Shown piece by piece: positions 8,937 to 9,412 of a stretch of 9,412 nucleotides of DNA. The notes beneath the pieces are model-generated. The model did no database searches, had not been told where the DNA came from, and saw nothing but the letters and a program-made list of their open reading frames with translations. The position numbers and the translations under genes are program-made. The number at the start of each line of letters is the position of its first letter. Positions within the stretch are counted from its first letter, which is position 1. Origin of the DNA: an uncultured Micrococcales bacterium (lineage in GTDB: Bacteria; Actinomycetota; Actinomycetes; Actinomycetales; Microbacteriaceae); contig CAIKYE010000154.1 in the NCBI GenBank assembly GCA_903831585.1, positions 1-9,412 on the forward strand, given 5' to 3'.

Positions 8937-9412
8937 AAGACGAATTCGAATTCGAGCCCATCGCTGCGGAGTTTCTAGAGAAACTTCGCGAAGTTTCAGA
9001 CCAGGATGCCGAAACCAAAGCCAAGGCGATGCGCATGGGGCTCGAGGAATACGACCTTGAGCCTGAAGACATCGACATATTGGCCACCGAGCTCGGTTTC
9101 GAAGACGAGCCACTCTATCTTCCGGCCTTGCCGGTGCTTGCTATCGTTGGCCGCCCTAATGTCGGAAAGTCTGCACTGGTCAACCGCATTCTTGGTCGTC
9201 GCGAGGCAGTGGTCGAAGACAAGCCTGGCGTTACCCGAGACCGAGTTTCTTACAAGGCCGAGTGGAACGACCGCAAGTTCACACTCGTTGACACCGGTGG
9301 CTGGGAACCAGATGCCAAGGGCATCGATAAGTCGGTTGCGATTCAAGCCGAAATCGCAATTGAACTAGCGGATGCTGTGATCTTTGTGGTCGATGCCATG
9401 GTTGGTGCGACC
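8933..9412 (+). CDS. der: Ribosome biogenesis GTPase Der (EngA), N-terminal part (3' end outside the window)
   Basis: Der is a tandem-GTPase protein needed for assembly of the 50S ribosomal subunit. The frame is open from ATG 8933 to the window edge, giving 160 residues with no stop. The first G domain shows G1 GRPNVGKS at 73-80, the G2 region KPGVTRDR at 97-104 and G3 DTGG at 120-123; it is cut after DAMVGAT, before the NKxD motif. The second G domain and the KH-like domain must lie downstream. Before the first G domain there are about 66 residues, rich in Asp and Glu, absent from the E. coli protein; such N-terminal extensions are known in actinobacterial Der. The ATG overlaps the cmk stop by 4 nt (ATGA), indicating translational coupling. 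An alternative start at Met33 or Met35 would shorten but not remove the extension. Confidence 0.95.
   Translation, partial: MKDEFEFEPIAAEFLEKLREVSDQDAETKAKAMRMGLEEYDLEPEDIDILATELGFEDEPLYLPALPVLAIVGRPNVGKSALVNRILGRREAVVEDKPGVTRDRVSYKAEWNDRKFTLVDTGGWEPDAKGIDKSVAIQAEIAIELADAVIFVVDAMVGAT

Overview
This window is a tightly packed, entirely plus-strand run of conserved housekeeping genes. It matches the pyrG–xerD–scpAB–cmk–der neighbourhood found across Actinobacteria (Mycobacterium tuberculosis has the same backbone, as I recall it). The order is recN (3' end) – pyrG – NUDIX ADP-ribose pyrophosphatase – xerD – parA-like – scpA – scpB – rluB-like – aroH – tyrA – cmk – der (5' end). GC content looks to be in the low-to-mid 50s by eye, low for the phylum. 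Together with the near absence of intergenic DNA, this suggests a streamlined actinobacterium, for example a small-genome aquatic member of the Microbacteriaceae. The taxonomic placement is inference from gene order, protein style and base composition; no marker RNA is present.

Layout: positions 1-510 carry the C-terminal ATPase half of RecN. pyrG starts 14 nt later, possibly from its own promoter and as a leaderless mRNA. The NUDIX gene overlaps the end of pyrG, and xerD follows 2 nt after it. The only gap longer than 14 nt is the 63 nt before parA, which holds a plausible extended -10 element and a strong Shine-Dalgarno sequence. From parA onward every gene overlaps or nearly touches the next through parA-scpA-scpB-rluB-aroH-tyrA-cmk-der, so this stretch is probably one operon. 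Non-coding DNA totals only about 80 nt. There is no stretch over 300 bases without a gene, and no RNA gene, mobile element, CRISPR array or tandem repeat was seen.

The genes fall into three themes. Chromosome maintenance is served by recN (SMC-like break repair), xerD (dimer resolution), a ParA-type ATPase, and scpA/scpB (SMC accessory subunits). Nucleotide and amino-acid metabolism is served by pyrG and cmk (CTP and CMP/dCMP), the NUDIX hydrolase, and aroH plus tyrA (chorismate to the tyrosine branch). Ribosome maturation is served by the RluB-type pseudouridine synthase and the Der GTPase.

I found no convincing undescribed system. The points most worth checking are the orphan parA fused to the scpAB operon, the possible leaderless pyrG start, the coupled aroH-tyrA pair, and the long acidic N-terminal extension of Der.
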